Part shown: piece after piece, positions 28,401-36,073 of the stretch | Layout: each line of letters starts with the position of its first letter | Position numbering within the stretch: the first letter of the stretch is position 1 | Origin: Stichopus chloronotus | Lineage: Eukaryota; Echinodermata; Holothuroidea; Aspidochirotida; Stichopodidae | Reading direction: 5' to 3' | DNA: 64,000 nt | Assembly: GCA_021234535.1 (NCBI GenBank) | Contig: CM037832.1 | Coordinates: 3,889,359 to 3,953,358, forward strand | Position numbers and translations under genes: made by a program | The notes under the pieces: generated by a model | Databases searched by the model: none | The model's input: the letters and a program-made list of their open reading frames with translations, nothing else | Told to the model about the DNA's origin: nothing

Positions 28401-31400
28401 TTTCATTTTTTTTCCCAACAAAGAGAGCTGCAGTTTGATGACCAGAAAAGGTAATATCAGAGAGTACATGCACAGACACTTAACTTGACATGAAAACATG
28501 TTAAAAGATTAGAATCATAATGACCCTGTAGTAAATGCTTGTTTTCTTCATCCAAGAAGGGCCACTGAGTTGTCTGCCCAGCTTCAGTGTGAGGTATTGT
28601 TTGCTGCCAAGAAATAAGTTAACTACACACAAAAGTACTGGTACACCCTTTGTATTCTATTTTTGAGTGTACTGTATAGTAAAGTTATCATTAAAAATAA
28701 ATATGTCAAATATTTAAATCCCATGGAGGAGCAACCATTGCACATAACCTTTAGAATGTATCACCTGGTAATTGATCTAAAATTATTATAGGTGAGAAGA
28801 AAAAACCAAGAGTACCTTTTTACCAGCTAGGCATCTAGGCATAGATACACATGTTGCTTTCCCATCCCTTATTCTGATATGACTGTCCTTTTTAAAGAGG
28901 AGTGTGTCAGCCTCCTTGATGCTTGTACTGCACCAAACAAGGTCATTAAACGAAGTCTCAGTGGTTGCTATAAATATGGTGTGAGAATTCATCTCCTGAT
29001 TGTCATGGATATGTCATTTACTGTGTGTCTTGTCTCTTTCGTCTTGTGGTGACTCTTTACGTGAAGTGTTTCATCTTAATTTACTATCAGTTGTGTTCTG
29101 GCATTTGAAACTTCAGAGAACTATGCTTCTCTATGGGATGAAATAACTGTGATCTGTCTCCAAGGGCCAGTTGTCTAATCACTGGTACTGCATCCATCCC
29201 TTTTGGGAAAGTCTGTATAATGATGAGTCTTGTATGTAAAATCTTTCTGCCAGTAAAACCTCTCTATTAAATTTCATGAATCATATGTGGAGTGTTTTGT
29301 TTGTTGTCTGGGGTTGCCTTCGAGAGGAGGCATTGACCCCATTTGATCACGCCAGTGTCCTATAACAGACTCCTTATAGTGCCTGCTCCTAATGTTTCTC
29401 TGTGTGATGTTGTTTGCAGTCTCATACTCATCTCCGAGCAGACTTTTCACTGGCTTTTTGGTGATCATCACTGTTCACTGGCCTTATTTTTAGGGCCTTG
29501 CACAAACTAAAGCTTTTGTTACATGCCTGATCATCTACTGCCGTGTCTCGTCAGCTCACGAGTACTAACTTGCTCTCTATAAAGTTTTGTGCACTTCGGA
29601 GTGCATACCATTGTACTTCATCCTGTTCCATGAGGAGCATTCCTTGCACCTTACAACTAATTTTCACCATGAATGGGCAGCTTTCGAATTTGAAAGTTTG
29701 AAGATCAGGAAGCCCGTATGAGTTCATCAATCTCCCTGCGCCATCTTGATTGTGGATGAATACTGTCAAGCTTCATCTTCTCTTTTGGAAAATAAGGTGG
29801 CAGTGAAACCAGACAACCACAAGTCAAACCAAGAGCTGCCCCTGGGAGTGCCATTTAACATCCCCATCCGATGGACGAGAGTGTATTCCCTAGATTTTAC
29901 CCACTTTCCAATAGACTAGAAGAAGTGGAGGACTTACCCAACTCAGCCCATACTGGCTGTACCGAGCAACTTGAAGTGGATTAGACCTAAATTGAACAAC
30001 AGGAACCCAAATAACCTCCTCAGCACCACTGTTAACAGCATTACTGAATTAGCAAAATTTGATTCCTCAGGAAATTCAGTTGTTCCACCAGGGTTTGATT
30101 CCCAGGACCCAAAGATTATTAGACAGACACTCCAACCACCAAGCTATCTCTCCACCCACCCACAAGTTCTGCTCCATTAATAAATCCAGATGTCATGGAT
30201 GGACAATTTGTGGAAACTTCTGGAACTTTCCTCCAAAATTATTAATCAATTGATTGCTTTGATCCGTCATCCAAATGACAAATTGGCTGACAAATCTTTT
30301 GAATGTCCATTGTTCCATGATGGTATCACAAATCTGGAGCATATTGTGATTCTTTCATTTTTCATCCATCATTTCTTAAACGTTCTCATTAAACTTTCCC
30401 ATCATTGTTCAACTTTTTCACTGTGTGCTGTGCACTGAGATATCTCTTTGAAATGTTGTACACGTGTGTGTTGGCCAAGATTTGCAATGACTCATAAAAT
30501 CTCATGACATTCTGAGATTGGTAGTGCCGTGCTTCCTTTACTTGTCTTTATTTGCAATGATGGAAATGGTGACTGAACTTCATATTTTTGCATTTACTTG
30601 AATAGCCCTGGATTGTCATCGACAGGATTTAAGACAGCGAGGTAAATCTACGAATCTCATTAATTGCCAAAAACTTTTTTCTGGTTTCATAAGTTTGATA
30701 CGACATTGTAAGTGTCATTCAGGAAATATGAACTTTTCGTAAGCATTTTGAATTTACTCATGAAATGCATAAAAGATATTAATTTTCTGAATGATTTTAC
30801 AAGTTTTTTCCATGATTTTGTTTAGAAATGAAGAAAAAAGGGAAGAACTTCATCCTGTCACAGCAGCAACATTGTTGACATTTTTGTAACTCCCTCCCCC
30901 TCCCTCAATGTAAATTTGTGTCGTTATCATTAAATGATGACCATGTATGCTACTATGCATCTTGCCAGATGTGAAGCAAACTTGAAATTTCAGGATACTG
31001 TATCTGAAATGATATTACACTTTTCCTTGATAATATTTGATACTTATGCCAGCTGTAAGTGTAAATTGCTTTAGCTTTGGAAAAGTATTCTGTAGACAAA
31101 TGTGTCTTGATTCATACATTTGATTCATCCAGGTTATAGGTTACTCTAGTGATCGGTTTCTCATCAAGTATAGCTTAGGTGTGTTTGTCATATCATCACT
31201 TAATCAGTGTAATATTTCAAAAACACTGAAAGTTACAGAAAAGATCATCACAATGATGGAATTGTATCTTTACTTTATTGGTAAAATTGAAAAGGAAATT
31301 ATCATTAATATTGGGTTGTAGAGAATGTGATGGGGTCATGAATACTAATGTATGTACTGTTATTAATTATTGCGGCATATCGGTGCTTTGTGCCATAACA

Positions 31401-34400
31401 TTTTGAAACTGTATGTACTTTTGCTGTTTGGAGTAACTTAATCAGTCTCTCAAATGAAAGAAGCATGAGATCGCTTTGTCTTTTCCTTTGCATAAAATAC
31501 AGAGAACTCTTTGAGGAAATGTTGAGGTATTCTATCATTTTACATCCACAGTGACTACTAACACTAATATTACTAAATGGTACTGTTAGCAGATTTCCTT
31601 GACTTATCCATTTTACGCTAGCAATTTCCTATGAAAAAAATTTCAGCTTGACAAGCAAAATAAACTTGGGTAAACCTACTCTCACTTTAGTAGTTGTTTG
31701 CTGTGACAGGTGTAATATGTGTCACAGGGGCATTGACGATGCAGGAAAAATAGGATCTTCCAGTTTCAACTTAAGTTGATATTATATCTGTACACAAGAA
31801 TGATGTGACTTTCACCAGAAAGAACAAAGTGAGATGTACTCACCATTGACATTCAACATACAAAGATGTAATAATAAAAAAAACTATGAGAAAGAAATGA
31901 TTAATTAAGCAATCGCTGCCAATCATGCGGCAGACAGTCTCAGGCCTGGTGCCAGCAATCATAGAGATGGACAAAACAAGTAGGATGTAAGTGTAAGTTT
32001 CAGTAACTTAAAGGAACACATACGCAATACTGTCCATATCTGGTCCCTGAATGACTGATAGTAAGCCTACCAGAATTGAACCATTTCTGAGTTGTCCCAA
32101 ATTAAAGGTAAGAAACAGTACCCAAAGAAACGGTAAGAAACACTACAGTAAGTCAACTTCATTTGGAATTCTGTTGGATTTAAATTCAAAAAGTGAGGTA
32201 AGTCAAATCATCGGAGTACTGTTCTGTAGGTCATAACACTCTATTTGGATCTCCTGTGGTGTCTACATATGAAGTGAAGTTGCAACTGACATTTTTCAAG
32301 TCACGATACATGTTAGTATGAGTAGCTTCTTGGTGAATTTTCATTTACCCCATGCTAACATTTTTCACGATATTGAAAAAGTTTGGTACATTTACTCTCA
32401 GAATGAACTCGAGGAAAAGAATTCTGTAATGTCAAGTTTAAAAGTTTTCATTAAAATGTTTTCTTGCTTTTCTCTCTCTAGTATTTCAGTATGTATCGGT
32501 TTCCCATGTATGTGGATTTTGTTGCAGTGCTTACCTAACTACTCTCTGTTGCTTGAAACATGACAGTGTACTGTTTAACATATCAAGGACTTTTGTATGT
32601 TATCATGACTAGCAACAGTGCCAACAGTACATATGTAGAGGACTTTTATATACAGTATTATAATGACGAGGTACAGTAAACATATCAAGGACTTTTGCAG
32701 TTTAAATGACTAGGTAGACTTATACATGTTACCTTGACAAGATGCAGTTTGCATTACTGCCCATAATTGGCCCAAAATACCCTCCTATTGCCTTCTTACT
32801 GTCATAATTTTGCTGTGTGTGAAAGATTTCTTTTGTTTGTGATGTCATTAACAAAAACAAGGTGTTTCCTTGATATTAAATTTGTGCTGAAAGTGAAATT
32901 TTAGGACCATAAGATTGAATCAATAAATGGGTAAGTGCAATGCTCCTCATATTGACGCTGGAAAAATTTCTTCTAATTTCCATACTTTCAGCACCTGTCA
33001 GTAACACAGGAGCTACATCGCCAGTTTTGTCACAGAAGACTACTTGAGTCGCTGATATACCCTTTCAGTTGATGTAGGAATCTGAACAACTAATTCAAAA
33101 GATAACGTAATTTCGATCGTCTCTCCCATGGAGAAATTTAGCCCATTCTTCTGTATTTGGCCAAAAGCAGCATGAGATTAAAAGATTTGCAGTGAATTAC
33201 CAGACCAGCTCAATAGTCTACCAGGGTATCTAAGGTTAATCCCCTCTGTTGTCACTGTCCATTGTTACAATACAGATCTTTGGTTTACATACCATCACTA
33301 GCTTGAATTCCCACAGGTTGTGTTAACCCAGCTTTCAGTAGCATCCAGTGGCCATTCAGCCTAATTTGCTTTCATATGGTGTATAGAGAAATGGGGGGAA
33401 GCAACAACTTTTCTAAACTTTTGTTTAAAAAGGGACAAGTGTATGATTTCTTCCATGTTTTATTCTTGTCAACTGCCCAGTGGAAACATCCATTAACACA
33501 ATAAAAACCTGACTTTTGTAAATATGAAGAATTTATGGAGTAAAAGAAAATGTCATTTTAATGGCATATTAAAAGATAAACATATTTTTTTTAACATTCA
33601 GGCATTTACTACTTTGTTTAATTATGCCTTTCACAACATACCAAAAAGAAAATGAAGTATCATTGGTCCTTCAGAAGTTAGTGCTAATCATGAAAATATG
33701 ATTACAGCACTAGCGTTTTTGGTATATATGTTATTTCAGTGTAAGCCTACAGTGTATTAGCTTACCTTGACAGTGGTTTTTATTTTTGACACTCTAGTTT
33801 TGGGTTCAGGAGTCAGCCACAGGTCTATAAGTACATAATAATTAAATAGATCAATCAGACAAAAGTTTGCAGTATTTAAAAATGCAGGAAAATATTGATT
33901 GCAGTTTCTAGGAGGGTTTTTTTTTTACCCCAATTTCCCTCTTGTTTTTCTTTTTTAACCTGTTTTTGTGTAATGCATTGGCCCAAATTATGCATTTAGA
34001 GACATTAACAGAGACTTAATTAACTTGATTGCTAGAGAGATCTTTGTTTTGATTTAAAATATAATAATGCTGGGAAGGCCTGTTCAGGATAGTTGCATGT
34101 CAGCAAATAATCATAAAGCAAATTTAAAAGTTACTTGAAACATGAAATTCTGTGCATATTCCAATTTTTTTTTATGTAAAGTAAGTTGCCATCAGCTGTA
34201 TTGATTATTTGACATAATTTCCTACTTTGCATGCTAACAATTAAAGGAAAAGAAAGAAGAAGGCTTCAGAGAGGTAAACTTTATGGTTACAGATTACCAA
34301 GTGATACACATACCAACCACATCTAATGTTTAATTCCTGTTTTTGTCACATTTTATATACTATGTGAATATGTTTATTCGACGTTACTTTTGCATTTCAT

Positions 34401-36021
34401 CATTCTTGAATCTAAAATTGCATTATTGTGATATATTCATCCCACCATATAAATATTTGCAACACACAGCAATGAAGATCAAATTTAGACACTTATAACC
34501 ATGGCTAAGGCACTTATAACCATGGCTATAACCACTTTCTGAAGGCTTGTCAAGCAACCAGAAAAAGAGATGTGAAAAGTGTGACCACATATGGAGATAA
34601 TGAATCTTCAAGATGAAAATGGATGAAAAACAAAATGTTGTATAGAGTTAATTATAAGAATCATCATATATCATTCATTGTGCAAAAAGAAAAAAATCTC
34701 ATCAAAAGGAAACTGTCAGAACATTTTCTTTTCTACTTTTTATCTTATTTGTTTGTTATCATAATGCCTGAGATCTACTATAATTGTTGTTACTCTCTTG
34801 AGATTTATTTCCGTTCGTTTCCCCAGCAAGCCCAACCTAGTCCGTCTTGGCGAAACCCATACCAGTCAGTGTAGACCTCACAGGGAGACAAGCTATCAGA
34901 AAGGTATTAAATGCAAAAAGTGTTCCTGATACCACAACATTTGCCAGAGAATTCTGATGCATACTGGTTGGCATACAAGTTATTTGCCTTTTTCTGAATA
35001 CTTTCAAAGTATATTTATTAAGTAAGATGTACAGCATGCTAAATTGAAGTGGCTAAATATCCTGCTTTTCATACCACACTAAGACAAGGGATAAGCGTGT
35101 TTTAATCTTGTTTCCGACCTCGTCGCCTTGGCTCATTTTTGTCACATCAGCTTCTAACAATCTTGGATGCAATTTGTTGGGAAAGCCCCCATCATCATTC
35201 TCTGCTATTGCTGAAGCTCACGTAACTTTTTACACTTCTTCCAAATCTGGTATAGGCATACATCATGACAGATTTGTAGCAAAATATGATCTGCCAATGA
35301 AAAGTTCTGTCAGAAAGTGCCCCAGTATCCCAATATCTGACTTTTGATGCTAAATAAGTAGTAGTGGTGCTGCTCGTATTGTTATATATTGGATCAAGGT
35401 TATCATGTACGATCAAAAGTTCACTTTCGGCGAGACATTGTAGTGAAGGAACTACAATGCATACTCACAGGCTTATATGAGTTTTGTATTCTAATAATGA
35501 CATGAACTATCACAACTTCACCATACATGTTAAGTCCATACATATTCAAATAGTTCTCTTTTTGCATGTATCAAGTTATTTGCCAAGAGTGTTTCATATT
35601 GTCTCAACTCTGTTTATATGAAAACATGGAAGCAGTTGCAGCACAGAAGATATATATTACTTACTGTAGGTATCTCTGGTCCAATAATTTGGGTGTGTCT
35701 CATCAGATAAAAAGTGTAACTATTTTAGTTTTGTTAAATGCACAAATTCCTTGATTATCAATTCCATTCTACTTTTTATCTCATTTAGAATTCAAGTTAC
35801 CACCTATCATTCAACATGCAAGCCAGTTGCCATCTGTTGACGGACTTCACAAGTTTACCAACAAGATTGATTTCCCTATGAAGACATTTTATGTGAATCC
35901 ATTTCCGGGACCCATCGATCTGTACGAACAGCTACATCAGCCGATTTTGTTGACTTTGAAATCCTCACAAAAGTATTTCCTGCCGCAAGAATCAATTGTA
36001 AATCCAGAGAACTTCAGGTAG
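1255..36021 (+). CDS. WD-repeat protein, WDR97/WDR87 type (3' part, ~25 exons)
   Basis: Multi-exon gene whose 5' end lies left of the window. The first two exons encode the end of a WD40 propeller, with blades ending in LKVWRVFPFAEE and SSSLDGTIKIWDEYNRLIR. After a short segment (GDLLVGIGNHVHRIDHTTY) come an acidic, Pro/Ser-rich linker, a helical armadillo-like stretch at 16-19 kb, a run of microexons, and a conserved C-terminal exon containing FYVNPFPGPIDLYEQ. An AATAAA follows the stop by 47 nt. WDR97/WDR87 proteins are large WD proteins linked to cilia and testis in vertebrates; that role is known of the family, not shown here. The domain order fits this family; I cannot separate WDR97 from WDR87. 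Splice phases join throughout except for two +1 breaks (5519-5523, 14407-14410), an in-frame TAG (7121) and one exon open in no frame (21792-21913), so the copy may be decayed or mis-assembled. Confidence 0.82.
2751..2889 (+). CDS. WDR-type gene exon: WD40 blade with IKIWD
   Basis: Contains DDHIDNITGLACNTR and SSSLDGTIKIWDEYNRLIR, a textbook WD40 repeat ending. The donor gtattt is at 2890. The start is set by phase: the preceding exon leaves one base, and AG at 2749-2750 fits. AG at 2770-2771 also fits and would shorten the exon by 21 nt (7 codons), so the start is uncertain. Confidence 0.85.
3285..3472 (+). repeat. ~94-bp tandem duplication including the start of an exon
   Basis: Two imperfect copies, about 3285-3378 and 3379-3472. 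Both begin tgtayttgcaataatt and both contain tatcaggttgaaygctgag followed by yccctgagtctcaa. The second copy contains the acceptor and first ~30 nt of the exon at 3441. The first copy preserves the same acceptor-like tatcag and exon start but then runs into a stop, so it is a non-functional exon fragment. Confidence 0.8.
3441..3538 (+). CDS. WDR-type gene exon
   Basis: Acceptor ctatcag before 3441, donor gtgagt at 3539. It reads LNAEPLSLNFCTDRGDLLVG then IGNHVHRIDHTT, a further WD-like blade. The more obvious acceptor ttgttcag at 3407-3414 would run into a TGA in the required phase, so the downstream acceptor is preferred. The start of this exon is part of a ~94-bp tandem duplication (see the repeat at 3285). 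Confidence 0.82.
3696..3846 (+). CDS. WDR-type gene exon
   Basis: Acceptor tttccctag, donor gtgagc. Reads LPRPFLRKMVSMIFHPLCNE, then NVIPYDEELTRALSPLGKKR and LKAAHSSIF. It joins the previous exon in phase to give TTYLPRPF, a loop that leaves the WD propeller. No premature stop. Confidence 0.85.
3985..4140 (+). repeat. Nuclear-receptor-site repeat, single WDR-gene copy
   Basis: One unit: catcatgttgatcaaccgtg, then cgagaaccctttcgcttttggtcac and gtttgaggtcagcagaggtgaaac. Confidence 0.55.
4439..4514 (+). CDS. WDR-type gene exon, charged
   Basis: Acceptor tttttgacag, donor gtgagt at 4515. Reads FDSFVDVLTQEETEELSQEK then KVKEE, a charged, probably helical segment. Phases: enters with one base, leaves at a codon boundary. 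Confidence 0.8.
5437..5962 (+). CDS. WDR-type gene large linker exon, with +1 frame break
   Basis: Acceptor tctcgaag, donor gtgagt at 5963. The first part reads AFALLDEREKELKMLRDGEI in the frame required by the previous exon. The second part, from RDTSAASRIKNDAFRKYW through an acidic segment (PDEDDFNPDGEDSDGESE) to LAEIASRKK, is one base out of step. The switch falls in a run of five C at 5519-5523; one C fewer would give a continuous frame. An alternative acceptor at 5509 avoids the break but discards the first 24 residues, which look coding. Both frames end or begin in stops, so the break is real in this sequence. Confidence 0.78.
7022..7126 (+). CDS. WDR-type gene exon, ends with in-frame TAG
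   Basis: Acceptor aaatttag, phase 0. Reads NFANRRYEQESITDEIAPAF then RLPTIDDIMSRTS. A TAG at 7121-7123 is in frame, followed by one codon and a good donor ctg|gtaata at 7127 that would leave phase 0, as the next exons need. Either the protein stops here in this allele, the TAG is an error, or a different donor is used. No polyadenylation signal follows closely, which argues against a true terminal exon. Confidence 0.6.
7129..7239 (+). repeat. 12-bp tandem repeat (attatgcagcat)
   Basis: About nine copies of attat(g/a)cagc(a/g)(t/c), beginning within the splice donor of the preceding exon. The 12-bp unit keeps all frames open, which explains the repetitive QHIM and NMLH reading frames on the two strands. 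Confidence 0.9.
8534..8554 (+). CDS. Candidate 21-nt microexon (QFMDSPE)
   Basis: Strong pyrimidine tract and acceptor (cttttcttcttctgtttag), donor gag|gtattt. Phase 0 at both ends, matching the neighbouring exons. Encodes QFMDSPE. Inferred from splice signals and phase only. Confidence 0.4.
10357..10386 (+). CDS. Candidate 30-nt microexon (RVFIWEEEEE)
   Basis: Acceptor ctctacctgtgatag after a T-rich tract, donor gag|gtatac, phase 0 at both ends. Encodes RVFIWEEEEE, acidic like the surrounding linker. Splice-signal evidence only. Confidence 0.35.
11090..11335. repeat. ~22-bp tandem repeat (taataatctgtgtagtgtaa)
   Basis: About ten degenerate copies of gtaacataataatctgtgtagt. Confidence 0.85.
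13501..13536 (+). CDS. Candidate 36-nt microexon (DIELPQEDPPSQ)
   Basis: Acceptor gctatcag, donor cag|gtatat, phase 0 at both ends. Encodes DIELPQEDPPSQ, which joins naturally to the next exon (NQDREPSEISLELE). The Pro/acidic composition fits the linker. Confidence 0.5.
14123..14501 (+). CDS. WDR-type gene Pro-rich linker exon, with +1 frame break
   Basis: Acceptor tttttgaaag, donor agg|gtgagg at 14502. Reads NQDREPSEISLELEMSPKSS, a Pro/Glu-rich stretch and a PTPPPPPPVP tract, then meets TAG. One base over, the reading resumes as PPTPLPVFISQFIGSEWF and DEYFPNASSR, clearly coding. The switch lies at the C run 14407-14410; one C fewer restores the frame. A separate acceptor (cccctcctag) inside the exon is an alternative but leaves no matching donor upstream. 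Confidence 0.75.
15100..15765 (+). repeat. Nuclear-receptor-site repeat, WDR-gene copy (opposite strand)
   Basis: Four or five diverged units with rtaaaggtcanntgaggtcag and ggtcaaaggt, for example gtggaggtcaaaggttatttgaggtcag at 15700-15727. The AGGTCA strand is +, i.e. sense to the WDR-type gene. Confidence 0.78.
16018..16230 (+). CDS. WDR-type gene exon, helical
   Basis: Acceptor ggttttcag, donor aag|gtaaag. 71 codons, phase 0 at both ends. Reads TFPKPWTVTAFINMLLRLIK, YAMKTPICFAILKLHQQEPL and SAALVVIETILSILSR, amphipathic helices of an armadillo-like kind. An earlier GT at 16196 would break the phase with the next exon, so the longer form is preferred. Confidence 0.85.
16280..16870. repeat. 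~60-bp minisatellite (agaatgtgtacttgcaatgag)
   Basis: Diverged copies near 16369, 16583, 16696, 16757 and 16816, each followed by taaagaattgatcggtgag. Confidence 0.8.
17160..17266 (+). CDS. WDR-type gene exon, helical
   Basis: Acceptor attttttttag, donor cag|gtatga. Reads EFILAAVHMMRGLGIYSNDV then VIEMMRLFLDGDKEIR. Joins the preceding EDQK in phase 0 and leaves 2 bases of an Arg codon. Continues the helical repeat region. Confidence 0.85.
18720..19145. repeat. ~60-bp minisatellite (acaaccaatcatgtgcatgg)
   Basis: About seven copies alternating ccaatcatgtgcatggtaac and ccaattgtttgcatcataac, with ttacatatactgtagtagaa between. Two half-unit types alternate, a simple higher-order pattern. Confidence 0.88.
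19242..19410 (+). CDS. WDR-type gene exon, helical
   Basis: Acceptor atgatttgcag, donor aag|gtgagt. Reads ELVGECFFHMGLNDDHNYFF, KEMDSWDIWNTEEATRG and CRKWLEKWMNLFK. In phase with both neighbours. Confidence 0.87.
20741..20869 (+). CDS. WDR-type gene exon, basic
   Basis: Acceptor tcgtttttaaccag, donor cag|gtaaat. 43 codons, phase 0 at both ends. Reads SHLKKTIDQLKKGKVQGSIQ then a Lys/Ser-rich segment (KKSSPASSASSKSILKK), a basic low-complexity linker. Confidence 0.82.
21105..21205. repeat. (ATATG)n simple repeat, self-complementary
   Basis: gatatgatatgat tract of about 100 bp. Confidence 0.9.
21792..21913 (+). pseudogene. Probable WDR-type exon, not open in any single frame
   Basis: Excellent pyrimidine tract and acceptor (cccttgtctctcag) and a consensus donor cag|gtaagt at 21914. 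Phase 0 entry reads SDGLAPVQR and stops. A second frame gives PSESGESEVPAIAVKTN, a third STSHSSKDKYSLPPQPEPQQ. The last leaves the phase the next exon needs. At least two indels would be needed to read through. It may be a decayed exon, a badly assembled one, or a non-coding cassette. Confidence 0.4.
22368..22557 (+). CDS. WDR-type gene exon, coiled-coil-like
   Basis: Donor aag|gtgaga at 22558. Reads TFDIPPDASSIENATAIEAI, NYFVEMELERYLEKIRLAKA and REEAAKDRASEKNTVVALPK. Acceptor cataacgcag before 22368 suits a donor leaving one base, as at 21913. The frame is also open upstream to another acceptor (cttaatag at 22165), which would enter in phase 0 directly from the exon at 20741; that longer form adds 67 mostly hydrophobic residues. 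The start is unsettled. Confidence 0.78.
22690..23180. repeat. ~38-bp minisatellite (gtacattgtggtagtgtgtccaaagctg)
   Basis: About thirteen degenerate units gtacattgtggtagtgtgyccaaagctgraaaggtaa, spanning nearly 500 bp of the intron. It causes repetitive Thr/Met/Tyr frames on the - strand. Confidence 0.9.
24003..24106 (-). CDS. Possible first coding exon of a nested antisense gene, membrane anchor
   Basis: Read on the - strand, an ATG at 24106-24104 begins MDTFLITFHVDQESTTWKYV and continues LGLVALVTIIFAGA to a consensus donor gtgagt just below 24003. The 19 hydrophobic residues after WKYV look like a transmembrane or signal-anchor helix. Upstream, a CCAAT (agccaatcg) and a CGTCA (CRE half-site) lie at 24180-24210, as in a promoter. 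I could not identify downstream exons and do not recognise the protein. It lies within a WDR-gene intron. It may be chance. Confidence 0.3.
24180..24215 (-). promoter_or_regulatory. CCAAT and CRE half-site, possible promoter
   Basis: On the - strand ctacgtcacataatgcctagccaatcg carries CGTCA and CCAAT 14 bp apart, about 80-100 bp upstream of the ATG at 24106. The arrangement suits a TATA-less promoter for the candidate nested exon. Weak evidence on its own. Confidence 0.25.
24497..24523 (+). CDS. 27-nt microexon (SGSASSLVGR)
   Basis: Acceptor cttcctttgaag, donor aag|gtacca. Enters with one base and leaves with two (phase 2-2), so skipping keeps the frame. Encodes SGSASSLVGR across the junctions. 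First of a series of phase-2 microexons. Confidence 0.55.
25430..26530. repeat. Higher-order satellite, ~355-bp unit of ~35-bp monomers
   Basis: The basic monomer is roughly cactctcatacaacatagcacattgta(tgt)tttata. The larger unit begins tttaaatttatacaag(c/t)att and starts at 25448, 25803 and 26157, a period of 355 then 354 bp. The second and third large units are almost identical over long stretches. Confidence 0.92.
26765..26880. repeat. (TCTG/TCTA)n microsatellite
   Basis: Interrupted tetranucleotide tract tgtctgtctatctgtctgtct just upstream of the microexon at 26923, within its pyrimidine-rich approach. Confidence 0.85.
26923..26967 (+). CDS. 45-nt microexon (RESFDDDLESRFSYSR)
   Basis: Acceptor tccctctaccag, donor aag|gtaaaa. 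Phase 2-2. Encodes RESFDDDLESRFSYSR, acidic and serine-rich. Confidence 0.6.
28424..28450 (+). CDS. 27-nt microexon (RELQFDDQKR)
   Basis: Acceptor tttttcccaacaaag, donor aag|gtaata. Phase 2-2. Encodes RELQFDDQKR, resembling the previous microexon (both begin RE and contain FDD), which suggests a common origin. Confidence 0.55.
28557..28586 (+). CDS. Candidate 30-nt microexon (RRATELSAQL)
   Basis: Acceptor tcttcatccaag. Donor uncertain: GT at 28587 gives 30 nt and phase 2-2 like its neighbours; GT at 28594 (gag|gtattg) gives 37 nt and phase 0. Encodes RRATELSAQL. Confidence 0.4.
30080..30185 (-). mobile_element. tRNA-derived SINE-like head
   Basis: On the - strand gagatagcttggtggttgga matches a tRNA A box and D arm, and about 45 nt further gggaatcaaaccc resembles a B box (GGWTCRANNCC with one extra base). 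Tail not delimited. Confidence 0.5.
30606..30641 (+). CDS. 36-nt microexon (SPGLSSTGFKTAR)
   Basis: Acceptor ttacttgaatag, donor gag|gtaaat. Phase 2-2. Encodes SPGLSSTGFKTAR. Confidence 0.5.
32570..32740. repeat. ~65-bp repeat (catatcaaggacttttg)
   Basis: Three diverged copies of aacatatcaaggacttttgtatgttatcatgactag. Confidence 0.7.
34247..34273 (+). CDS. 27-nt microexon (RKRKKKASER), basic
   Basis: Acceptor aacaattaaag (weak pyrimidine tract), donor gag|gtaaac. Phase 2-2. Encodes RKRKKKASER, a short basic cluster that could act as a nuclear or lipid-binding signal when included. That use is inference. Confidence 0.45.
34827..34903 (+). CDS. WDR-type gene penultimate exon
   Basis: Acceptor gttcgtttccccag, donor aag|gtatta. 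Enters with one base, leaves with one. Reads KPNLVRLGETHTSQCRPHR then ETSYQK. Joins the last exon to give EFKLPPIIQ. Confidence 0.65.
35789..36021 (+). CDS. WDR-type gene last exon, conserved C-terminus
   Basis: Acceptor tttatctcatttag. Reads FKLPPIIQHASQLPSVDGL, NKIDFPMKTFYVNPFPGPI, DLYEQLHQPILLTLKSSQK and ends SIVNPENFR with TAG at 36019-36021. It is the longest uninterrupted, highest-complexity stretch of the C-terminal part and the best sequence for a database search. Confidence 0.88.
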
Positions 36022-36067
36022 CAGCCAGCTGGATGTGACTGACGTTTGTCGCATACTGAGAAAATGC

Positions 36068-36073
36068 AATAAA
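36068..36073 (+). terminator. Polyadenylation signal of the WDR-type gene
   Basis: AATAAA 47 nt past the stop codon, placing the 3' end near 36.09 kb. Confidence 0.75.

Larger units (their letters stand above)
28600..34240. other. Long introns between C-terminal microexons
   Basis: Contains the SINE-like head at 30.1 kb, a phase-compatible acceptor at 30825 opening into RNEEKREELHPVTAATLLTF and a stop (a possible alternative last exon), and three GTAAG donors within 32107-32200 with no clear acceptor. Otherwise nothing recognisable. Confidence 0.4.

Noticed and set aside
29274..29769. Two - strand frames that might be transposon remnants
   Set aside because: No recognisable motif, terminal repeat or target duplication.
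30826..30890. Alternative last exon RNEEKREELHPVTAATLLTF
   Set aside because: Good acceptor and correct phase, but no polyadenylation signal close by and no support; kept only as a note in the intron entry.
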